Assembly: GCA_937952455.1 (NCBI GenBank)
Contig: CALFYU010000522.1
Location: 1 to 5,334 of the forward strand
Length of the DNA: 5,334 nt
Direction: 5' to 3'
Source of the DNA: an uncultured Planctomycetaceae bacterium
Lineage (GTDB): Bacteria; Planctomycetota; Planctomycetia; Planctomycetales; Planctomycetaceae
Below, in pieces: positions 1 to 5,207 of the stretch (position 1 is the first letter of the stretch; every line of letters starts with the position of its first letter). The translations under genes and the position numbers were made by a program. The notes beneath the pieces are model-generated. The model had not been told where the DNA came from. It saw only the letters and a program-made list of their open reading frames with translations, and ran no database searches.

Positions 1-80
1 ATGCGCAGTTTCGAAGTAAATCTTTTATCGATCGGCAGACTCCTCGGGGCGGCCTCGACGGGCCTCCCCCATACCTCTGT

Positions 81-110
81 CGAACGCAAGCGCTCCACAC
101 TACGCGTTCG
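81..110. repeat. Inverted repeat upstream of the GDPD gene
   Basis: CGAACGC at 81-87 is the exact reverse complement of GCGTTCG at 104-110, with a 16-base spacer. It could form a 7-bp stem or act as a protein-binding site. No T-tract follows, so it is not an intrinsic terminator. The surrounding sequence is rich in CG dinucleotides, which raises the odds of a chance match. Confidence 0.3.
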
Positions 111-138
111 CGCGCACACGAAACGGCAATTCTCAACA

Positions 139-166
139 GAAAACCGTGCAAAATGGTTCGGTTTTC
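139..166. repeat. 8-bp inverted repeat in the GDPD promoter region
   Basis: GAAAACCG at 139-146 and CGGTTTTC at 159-166 are perfect reverse complements around a 12-base loop. The right arm overlaps the place where a -35 element would sit relative to the CATAAT at 181-186, so an operator is one reading. A weak terminator for an upstream gene is another, but the T-tract lies inside the stem and is followed by CCTTCCC, which argues against it. Function is unknown. Confidence 0.35.
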
Positions 167-186
167 CTTCCCAGTGCGCCCATAAT
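157..186 (+). promoter_or_regulatory. Possible sigma-70-type promoter for the GDPD gene
   Basis: CATAAT at 181-186 matches five of six bases of the TATAAT consensus and would place transcription start near 193, leaving about 40 bases of leader before the start codon. The matching -35 region (TTCGGT at 157-162 with an 18-base spacer) is poor. The call rests on the -10 match and its position only. Confidence 0.25.
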
Positions 187-220
187 CACCCGCATAGCCA
201 TACCGACTTCATCGCTCCGC

Positions 221-224
221 GGAG
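221..224 (+). promoter_or_regulatory. Ribosome binding site deciding the GDPD start
   Basis: GGAG at 221-224 lies 8 bases before the ATG at 233. The open frame extends upstream to an ATG at 146, but that start has no Shine-Dalgarno sequence and would add 29 residues ahead of what looks like the natural N-terminus. The site therefore supports 233 as the start. Confidence 0.75.
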
Positions 225-232
225 AACTCGAA

Positions 233-2107
233 ATGAACCACCCGGCTCCCGTGCGATTTCGCTCCTTACTGACTGTCTTTCGCGAAAACTGGAAGACTTT
301 GGCGCTGACCCACATCGCCTACAAGATCATTCAATTCGTCCTGTTGGTTCCGGTGGTGGCACTCTTGTTTCGCGGGTTTGTCGCATTTTCCGGCCGGGCC
401 GTCCTGGCCGATCAGGATATCCTGACGTTCTTCCTCAGCCCGATCGGCTGGCTGGCCCTGCTGGTCATTGGCGCTGTGTCGATCGCCATCCTCGCGCTGG
501 AGCAAACCGCACTGGCGGCGGTGCTATTCTTTCGCACCGCGGCTCACCGGTTGACCGTTCGGCAGGCACTTATATTTGCCGGCCAGAAAACTTGGCCGGT
601 CTTGCAGGTTACGGCGCGGATGGTGGGATGGAGCCTCTTGGCCGCCGTGCCGTTTCTGATCGCTGCCGGCGGGGTCTATTTGTTCTTCCTCACCGATTAC
701 GACATCAACTTCTACCTTACGAAACGTCCCCCCGCCTTTGTGGCGGCCGTGGCGCTGGGGGGTGTCCTGGGAACCGGCCTGCTGTTGGTGCTCGTGTGGC
801 TGGTTTCCGGCTGGGTCTACGCACTGCCGCTGCTGCTATTTGAAAACAGTCGGCCGGCCGCCGCGCTTTCGACGAGTCGGCAATTGGCGACTGGGGACCA
901 GGTGCGAATCGTGCGGATCATCATCAAATGGGGCGTGACGATGGCGCTGATTTCATTCGTGTTGGGGGGTGTGGCCGGGGGGATCGGGACGGTGCTGATC
1001 GCCGCTGCAGGGGAGTCGTTGACGCCGGTCTTGCTGGCCGCCGGAGCGGCGCTGCTTCTCGCGTCAGCGGGAAATTTCGTTGCCAATCTGCTCGCCGCCA
1101 CCACATTCGCCGTGCTGTTTGTCGAGCTTTACCGCGCACTGAGCCGCGATGCACAGGCGGCGAGTCACGTCGATGCCGTGGTCGATACAGCTGCGGGGCA
1201 TTTGCTGCTGAAAGTTACAAGATCCCGATTGGCGATCCTCGCCGCGATCGCCTTGCTCGCCGCCGGCAGCATCGGTGTCGGACTGCTGCAAAGCGTCAGC
1301 ACCGAAGATCACACGGCCATCACCGGACATCGCGGCGCGTCGGGAGCGGCCCCGGAGAATACGCTGGCTTCCATCCAGCGGGCGATTGACGAAGGGGCGG
1401 ACTACGCCGAAATCGACGTGCAGGAGACCCGCGACGGTGTGGTGGTCGTGGTCCACGACAGTGACCTGAAAAAACTGGGCGGGCCGGGCACCAAGATCTG
1501 GGACGCCACGGCCGAGGAACTTCGTCAGGTCGACATCGGCAGTTGGTTTGACCCCCAATTCAGCGACCAGCGGGTGCCGACGCTGGCCGAAGTATTGAGT
1601 CTCTGCCAAGGCAAAATCCGCGTGAATATTGAATTGAAGTCCTACGGCCACAACGACCGCCTGGAGGAACGTGTCGCGAAGATCGTCGAGGAACACGGCA
1701 TGCAAAACGAAATCATCGTCATGTCGCTCGACCAGGCGATGGTGGCCAGGATGAAATCGCTCCGTCCGGAGTGGACCGTCGGCCTGCTGACGGCCGTTGC
1801 CGCCGGGGATCTGACGCGGCTGGACGCCGATTTCCTGGCCGTGAATCTGAAGATCGCCAATCGGCGGTTCGTGCAAACGGCGCATGGCCGCGACAAGCAG
1901 GTCTTCGCCTGGACGGTGAATGATCCGTTGATAATGTCCACACTCATCGGCCGCGGCGTCGACAATCTGATTACCGACAAGCCGGCCTTGGCCCGTTCGG
2001 TGCTGCGGCAGCGGGAGGAGATGAGTTCCGTGGAGCGGCTGCTGGTCGAACTGGGCGGAACCTGGTCCGACGCGGTGGATCCGGACGAGGAACCGATCAC
2101 CCAGTGA
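233..2107 (+). CDS. Membrane-anchored glycerophosphodiester phosphodiesterase (GDPD) family protein
   Basis: A 624-residue protein in two parts. Residues about 28-352 are strongly hydrophobic, with roughly seven to eight membrane spans ending in a span at about 333-352; this fits the membrane domain found ahead of some bacterial GDPD enzymes. Residues about 360-600 form a GDPD TIM-barrel domain. Visible active-site features are GHRG at 365-368 with catalytic H366, PENT at 374-377, metal ligands E393 and D395 in EID, second catalytic H408 in VVHD, E467 in IELK, the FAWTVND segment at 558-564 and a late LITDKP. By family knowledge, such enzymes hydrolyse glycerophosphodiesters to sn-glycerol 3-phosphate and an alcohol. 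Substrate and the side of the membrane carrying the catalytic domain are not shown by sequence. About 40 residues follow the barrel, ending in an acidic tail. The start at 233 is chosen for its GGAG site. The ClC gene follows after 122 bases on the same strand. Confidence 0.93.
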   Translation: MNHPAPVRFRSLLTVFRENWKTLALTHIAYKIIQFVLLVPVVALLFRGFVAFSGRAVLADQDILTFFLSPIGWLALLVIGAVSIAILALEQTALAAVLFFRTAAHRLTVRQALIFAGQKTWPVLQVTARMVGWSLLAAVPFLIAAGGVYLFFLTDYDINFYLTKRPPAFVAAVALGGVLGTGLLLVLVWLVSGWVYALPLLLFENSRPAAALSTSRQLATGDQVRIVRIIIKWGVTMALISFVLGGVAGGIGTVLIAAAGESLTPVLLAAGAALLLASAGNFVANLLAATTFAVLFVELYRALSRDAQAASHVDAVVDTAAGHLLLKVTRSRLAILAAIALLAAGSIGVGLLQSVSTEDHTAITGHRGASGAAPENTLASIQRAIDEGADYAEIDVQETRDGVVVVVHDSDLKKLGGPGTKIWDATAEELRQVDIGSWFDPQFSDQRVPTLAEVLSLCQGKIRVNIELKSYGHNDRLEERVAKIVEEHGMQNEIIVMSLDQAMVARMKSLRPEWTVGLLTAVAAGDLTRLDADFLAVNLKIANRRFVQTAHGRDKQVFAWTVNDPLIMSTLIGRGVDNLITDKPALARSVLRQREEMSSVERLLVELGGTWSDAVDPDEEPITQ

Positions 2108-2229
2108 ATTCGTCGCGGGGTTTTTGTATAGTGCCTTCGCTGGTCGCCGGTTCTGTGATGGATGGGGGCGATGAAATCGACCGGCGTGATCGCGATTCGC
2201 GAAGCAGCATTGCCGAAAGGACTCGTTGA
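2108..2229 (+). other. GDPD-ClC intergenic spacer with possible promoter and small hairpin
   Basis: This 122-base gap contains TATAGT at 2127-2132, a fair -10 match following a T-run, but the -35 position (GTGAAT at 2104-2109, 17-base spacer) matches only three bases. A small hairpin, TCGCG/CGCGA with loop ATT, lies at 2190-2202. The Shine-Dalgarno-like GAAAGGA at 2215-2221 is 8 bases before the ClC ATG. There is no terminator, so read-through from the GDPD gene is plausible, with or without an extra internal promoter. Confidence 0.35.
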
Positions 2230-3933
2230 ATGGCAAATCTTGTGGAGTCGACCGAGCCGAGGCCGTTGGCGATTTGGACCATGGCGTTGCTCGCGGTGGC
2301 TGTGGGGCTGATCGGCGGGTTTGGAGCGGTCGTGTTTCGCGGCATGATCGCCTTGGTCCACAATCTGCTCTTTTTGGGGACGATCTCGGCCTCGTATGAC
2401 GCCAACATTCACACGGCGACGCCGCCCCCGTGGGGGGCCTGGATCATCCTGGTGCCGGTGATCGGGGCGGTGGGGGTTGCTTTTCTGGTGAAGACGTTCG
2501 CCCCGGAGGCGAAGGGGCACGGCGTGCCGGAAGTCATGGACGCCGTCTATTATTCCAAAGGGGACATTCGCCCGGTCGTGGCGGCCGTCAAGTCGTGTGC
2601 CTCGGCGCTGTCGATTGGCAGCGGCGGTTCGGTCGGTCGCGAAGGCCCGATTATTCAAATCGGGGCCGCTTTTGGCTCGTCGCTCGGTCAGGTCGTTCCC
2701 ATGCCCACGCACCAGCGCGTGACGCTGATCGCCGCCGGCGCGGGAGCGGGGATCGCCGCCACGTTCAACACGCCAATCGGCGGGGTGCTGTTCGCCATTG
2801 AATTGATGATGACCTCGATCCGCGCCCGGACCGTCCTGCCAGTCTTTGTTGCCACAGGAGTCGCAACCTGGATCGGCCGCGAATTCCTGGGAGTGAACCC
2901 CGCCTTCGATATTCCCGACATCCAGGTCCCGTCCGAATATCCGCTCTACTGGGCTATGTTCCCCCTGCTGATCGGCTTCGGGATCGTGATCGGATTGGCT
3001 TCGGCCGTATTCGTGCGGTCGATTTACTGGTCGGAAGACCTGTTCGACAAGATCCCCGGCAACTACTACACCCGGCACATGCTGGGCATGCTGACGGTTG
3101 GCGTGATCATGTGGTTGCTGATGATGCAAGCCGGGCACTACTACGTGCAAGGGGTCGGGTACGCCACCGTGCAGGACGTGCTGCAGAACAATCTGACGTC
3201 CCCCGGATTTCTGCTGTTGCTGGTTGCGCTCAAGTTATTGGCGACGAATTTGACGCTTGGCTCCGGCGCATCGGGAGGCGTCTTCTCGCCCAGCCTGTTT
3301 ATCGGTGCCTGTCTGGGCGGGTGCTTGGGAACAGTGGTCCGCTGGGTCGATCCCACCTTTCCGGTCGATGCTTCGACCTTCGCGGTCGCCGGCATGGCGG
3401 GCATGATTGGCGGGACGACCGGCGCCGTCGCCACAGGCAGCATCATGATGGTCGAGATGACCCGCGACCTGAATGCCGTGTTGCCGATCATGCTCACGGT
3501 GGCCATCGCTTGGATCGTTCGCAAGCAGCTTTCCCCCTCGAGCATCTATACGCTGAAACTGCTCCGCCGCGGGCACAACGTCCCCGAAGGGCTGATGTCG
3601 GACCTGCCCAACGCGTTGACGGCAAAACAGGCGCTGACGACCGAGTTTCGGGTCGAGACAGATGGCGGTGCCGCGACGGAAGAATCCGGCGGAACGTACG
3701 TCATCCAGCACGACGGCAATACCGTCACAGGCGTGCGGCCGGGGGGCAAATGCATTTTTGTCAGCGAAGGCACGTCCCTGACCGACGTGCTCGCCGACCT
3801 GGACGCTGCTGCCGCCGACGTGGCGCTAGTATTCCGCGACGAGGACGACCATTCGCCCGATGCCTTGCTGGGGGTCGTCACACACGATCTCATCGCCCGC
3901 ACGCTGGGGCGCTCGGCGACGCTTTATCGGTGA
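2230..3933 (+). CDS. ClC-family chloride channel or transporter with degenerate CBS-like tail
   Basis: A 567-residue polytopic membrane protein. Residues about 12-445 form the ClC transport domain. Family signatures, in order: GHGVPEV at 96-102 (the place of GSGIP), GSGGSVGREGP at 130-140 with E138 as the external gating glutamate, the NTPIGGVLFAIE segment at 180-191, GSGASGGVFSP at 344-354 (the GxFxP anion-binding motif), and SIYTLKL with Y440 matching the central pore tyrosine (Y445 of E. coli ClcA). The protein should move chloride or related anions across the cytoplasmic membrane. The serine of GSGIP is replaced by H97. In the ungapped match to ClcA, the internal proton glutamate E203 falls on L192. 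Channel versus H+-coupled exchanger is therefore undecided. Residues about 461-567 look like one shortened and one fuller CBS repeat, the latter ending LLGVVTHDLIARTL, in place of a full pair. The start is supported by GAAAGGA 8 bases upstream; the next ATG (2281) falls inside the first hydrophobic helix. Confidence 0.95.
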   Translation: MANLVESTEPRPLAIWTMALLAVAVGLIGGFGAVVFRGMIALVHNLLFLGTISASYDANIHTATPPPWGAWIILVPVIGAVGVAFLVKTFAPEAKGHGVPEVMDAVYYSKGDIRPVVAAVKSCASALSIGSGGSVGREGPIIQIGAAFGSSLGQVVPMPTHQRVTLIAAGAGAGIAATFNTPIGGVLFAIELMMTSIRARTVLPVFVATGVATWIGREFLGVNPAFDIPDIQVPSEYPLYWAMFPLLIGFGIVIGLASAVFVRSIYWSEDLFDKIPGNYYTRHMLGMLTVGVIMWLLMMQAGHYYVQGVGYATVQDVLQNNLTSPGFLLLLVALKLLATNLTLGSGASGGVFSPSLFIGACLGGCLGTVVRWVDPTFPVDASTFAVAGMAGMIGGTTGAVATGSIMMVEMTRDLNAVLPIMLTVAIAWIVRKQLSPSSIYTLKLLRRGHNVPEGLMSDLPNALTAKQALTTEFRVETDGGAATEESGGTYVIQHDGNTVTGVRPGGKCIFVSEGTSLTDVLADLDAAAADVALVFRDEDDHSPDALLGVVTHDLIARTLGRSATLYR

Positions 3934-4045
3934 ACATGTGCGGTCCAAATTCCGAGTTCCGGACAAACATGCGCCTAATCGCCCGCGTGGATTTAGATGC
4001 GGCTTCGAACGGTTCCGCCGGACGAGGAAGTCCAGGCTCGGCGGC

Positions 4046-4067
4046 CGTTTCGCTCCCTCGGCGAACG
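4046..4067. repeat. Bulged hairpin downstream of the ClC gene
   Basis: CGTTTCGC at 4046-4053 pairs with GCGAACG at 4061-4067 around a 7-base loop, with one unpaired T. The stem is modest and no T-run follows, so it is a poor terminator candidate. It could still mark the 3' end region of the ClC transcript. Confidence 0.25.
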
Positions 4068-4172
4068 AAGCTGGGTGGCACGCTGGCTTGCGATAGAGTT
4101 CTGAGTACACGATAGCCGCGGTGTTGGGCCGTGGAAGGCGGCGGCGTGTCGCATTCCTAGACGCTGTACCGC

Positions 4173-4196
4173 ATTTTGATACACATTTTGCTACAC
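4173..4196. repeat. 12-bp tandem duplication
   Basis: ATTTTGATACAC at 4173-4184 is followed directly by ATTTTGCTACAC at 4185-4196, two adjacent copies differing at one base. It lies in the AT-rich part of the long intergenic region. Two copies are too few for a microsatellite. Either slippage or paired binding sites is possible. Confidence 0.55.
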
Positions 4197-4212
4197 CCAA
4201 AAACTACCTAGT

Positions 4213-4241
4213 TTGACATGGTCGATTTGTTGACGTTGACT
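4213..4241 (+). promoter_or_regulatory. Cluster of three TTGAC words, possible promoter or activator site
   Basis: TTGACA at 4213-4218 is a perfect -35 consensus, and TTGACG and TTGACT follow as adjacent six-base units at 4230-4235 and 4236-4241. The first has no good -10 at 16-18 bases; the best, TTGACT at 4236-4241, matches three of six positions. The cluster may be a promoter with a poor -10 or repeated regulator half-sites. Any transcript would face the STAS gene over 300 bases away. Confidence 0.2.
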
Positions 4242-4257
4242 ACAGAGAGTGAACCGT

Positions 4258-4275
4258 GTCCCAGTTATCTGGGAC
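4258..4275. repeat. Perfect 7-bp hairpin or operator-like palindrome
   Basis: GTCCCAG at 4258-4264 and CTGGGAC at 4269-4275 are exact reverse complements around the loop TTAT. A second TGGGAC at 4279-4284 could compete for the left arm: GTGTCCCA at 4256-4263 can pair with TGGGACAT at 4279-4286 if one G-U pair is allowed. No T-tract follows. It may be a regulator-binding palindrome, a switchable RNA leader, or a dispersed repeat. Confidence 0.5.
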
Positions 4276-4355
4276 TTGTGGGACATGTCGACGCGTGGAT
4301 ATTTCGGGACGGATGTTTCGAAGATGTTGTTGCATTTCAACACACTTTTCTGAGG

Positions 4356-4393
4356 CCGCAAGTGGAATTTAGGATTGTCAAAAACCGCAAGTG
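4356..4393. repeat. 9-bp direct repeat upstream of the STAS gene
   Basis: CCGCAAGTG occurs at 4356-4364 and again at 4385-4393. The 29-base spacing puts the copies on roughly the same face of the helix, about three turns apart. This would suit cooperative binding of a regulator, but no protein can be named and a chance pair is not excluded. Confidence 0.3.
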
Positions 4394-4539
4394 ATTACCT
4401 TCAATTGCCTTGAGTTTTGGAGCGCGCGGGAAAGTGTATTTTGGCCCGTTATTTGCATTTGTCCCCCCACCGGGCACGACGCCGACGCATATTGGGGCAG
4501 CTTGCGGGCGTCGATCATTATTCACACCTGGGCAAAATT

Positions 4540-4544
4540 AAGGG
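4540..4544 (+). promoter_or_regulatory. Ribosome binding site of the STAS gene
   Basis: AAGGG at 4540-4544 lies 9 bases before the ATG at 4554. It favours this start over later in-frame ATGs at 4605 and 4611, which would remove the first beta strand of the STAS fold. Confidence 0.6.
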
Positions 4545-4553
4545 CGGGCGAGA

Positions 4554-5006
4554 ATGGTTTCCAATAAGTCACTCGATACGTTTCCTCGTGACGGCTACAC
4601 CGTGATGGATATGGGGGATATGGAAATCTGGGACGGGGCGGATTTGGCTCTCATCCGGGAGATGTTCACGCGACTTGTGGACGGGGCGAAGCACAAAAAT
4701 GTGGGGATCGACATGAGTGCGGTCAAATACATCCCCAGCGGCTTTTTCGGATTGTTGTTTGACTGGTACGAGCGGGGGATCGGCATCCGGCTATATGACG
4801 CTCAATCGCACGTGCAGGAGATGATGTGGTTTCGGCAGTTTTTCGTGGAGACCAGTCGCGGCTGCTTTGAGTTGACCCCGGTGACAGCCCGCAACGCCGA
4901 AATCAACGACGAGGACGATTCCGAGATCGATTCGTTGGAAGAGACCGTGATCCTGGATCCGTCGGACAGCCACGACCAGTTGGAAGTCGCCGGCTTCAAT
5001 TCTTAG
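4554..5006 (+). CDS. STAS-domain protein, anti-sigma factor antagonist-like
   Basis: A 150-residue soluble protein. Residues about 14-110 fit a single STAS domain: an N-terminal strand region, a helix at about 28-46, then the diagnostic strand and loop VGIDMSAVKYIPSGFFGLL at 50-68, a GIGIRLYDA strand at about 75-83 and the HVQEMMWFRQFF helix. Aligned without gaps to Bacillus SpoIIAA, IDMSAVKYIPS falls on LNLEDLSFMDS, so S62 matches the phosphorylated serine and P61 replaces the usual aspartate. In known systems such proteins bind anti-sigma kinases and are switched by serine phosphorylation; other STAS proteins serve stressosomes or transporters. No kinase, phosphatase or sigma gene lies within the window, so the partner is unknown. 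Residues about 118-131 form an acidic tail outside the domain. The gene appears monocistronic, with a long leader and a terminator downstream. The STAS call is fairly firm; the sigma-pathway role is inference. Confidence 0.82.
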   Translation: MVSNKSLDTFPRDGYTVMDMGDMEIWDGADLALIREMFTRLVDGAKHKNVGIDMSAVKYIPSGFFGLLFDWYERGIGIRLYDAQSHVQEMMWFRQFFVETSRGCFELTPVTARNAEINDEDDSEIDSLEETVILDPSDSHDQLEVAGFNS

Positions 5007-5028
5007 TGGTGCAACCACTTTGATTTTT
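5005..5028 (+). terminator. Weak terminator-like hairpin at the STAS stop codon
   Basis: AGTGGT at 5005-5010 and ACCACT at 5014-5019 form a perfect 6-bp stem with loop GCA, followed by TTGATTTTT. The stem begins inside the TAG stop codon. The stem is short and only half GC, so termination is probably partial, and a ribosome at the stop codon would disrupt it. Confidence 0.35.
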
Positions 5029-5044
5029 CATGCAGCAATATGCC

Positions 5045-5070
5045 GATTCCGCAGGAAACCCTGCGGGATT
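5045..5070. repeat. Strong hairpin without T-tract, 3' of the STAS gene
   Basis: GATTCCGCAGG at 5045-5055 pairs with CCTGCGGGATT at 5060-5070 around loop AAAC. This gives an 11-bp stem including two G-U pairs in the + strand RNA, with seven perfect pairs next to the loop. No T-run follows on either strand, so it is more likely a transcript-stabilising structure or part of a small RNA than a terminator. Confidence 0.5.
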
Positions 5071-5169
5071 CGTGCTCGCCGATGGTAATACTACCTGACA
5101 CATAGCAGAGGATGCTGCACCAGGGGAGCGGGGATCCACGCAACGGACGAGACAATTCGACACGATGAC

Positions 5170-5207
5170 AACGCCCGCCGGCTGGCGATTCCACCGGCGG
5201 GCGTTTT
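5170..5207 (+). terminator. Intrinsic (rho-independent) terminator
   Basis: AACGCCCGCCGG at 5170-5181 and CCGGCGGGCGTT at 5194-5205 form a perfect, GC-rich 12-bp stem with a 12-base loop. The 3' arm runs into TTTT at 5204-5207, then ATGT. The T-tract is on the right side only, so it acts on + strand transcripts. It lies about 165 bases past the STAS stop codon and should end that transcript or a small RNA encoded between. Confidence 0.85.

Larger units (their letters stand above)
3934..4553. other. 620-base intergenic region without a credible gene
   Basis: No frame shows a convincing protein. Short open stretches here are extensions or shadows of neighbouring frames and lack ribosome binding sites. 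The middle is AT-richer than the genes: by my count 37 of 90 bases are G or C at 4171-4260. Contents include a bulged hairpin at 4046-4067, a 12-bp tandem duplication at 4173-4196, three TTGAC words at 4213-4241, a perfect hairpin at 4258-4275, a small inverted repeat at 4328-4342, a 9-bp direct repeat at 4356-4393, and the leader and ribosome binding site of the STAS gene. No clear intrinsic terminator for the ClC gene is visible. Confidence 0.6.

Noticed and set aside
3..185. Open frame to a TAA at 183-185 that might be the tail of an upstream gene
   Set aside because: Composition is not protein-like, codon use shows no bias, and no family is recognisable in about 60 residues.
146..232. N-terminal extension of the GDPD protein from the ATG at 146
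   Set aside because: No ribosome binding site precedes 146, while the ATG at 233 has GGAG at correct spacing.
1..843. Long open frame on the + strand overlapping the start of the GDPD gene
   Set aside because: Its translation is rich in R, H, P and G with no recognisable domain, and most of it is an out-of-frame shadow of the GDPD gene.
964..992. G-rich run that might form a G-quadruplex
   Set aside because: The G-runs are explained by glycine codons of a membrane helix, and only three runs of three or more G are present.
1064..3150. Long open frames on the - strand (1064-2236 and 1642-3150)
   Set aside because: Their H-, R- and Q-rich translations are antisense shadows of the GDPD and ClC genes in GC-rich DNA.
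4071..4090. GGGTGGCAC...GCTGGCTTGCG segment resembling short intergenic repeats I recall from planctomycetes
   Set aside because: Only one copy is present here and the resemblance is from memory. A genome-wide search would be needed.
3936..4115. 59-codon frame starting two bases after the ClC stop
   Set aside because: It has no Shine-Dalgarno sequence, low-complexity composition and no recognisable domain. It is the tail of a frame that shadows the ClC gene.
5112..5168. 18-codon ORF ending just before the terminator
   Set aside because: The purine-rich AGAGGA runs straight into the ATG, leaving no spacing for ribosome binding, and the peptide has no features.
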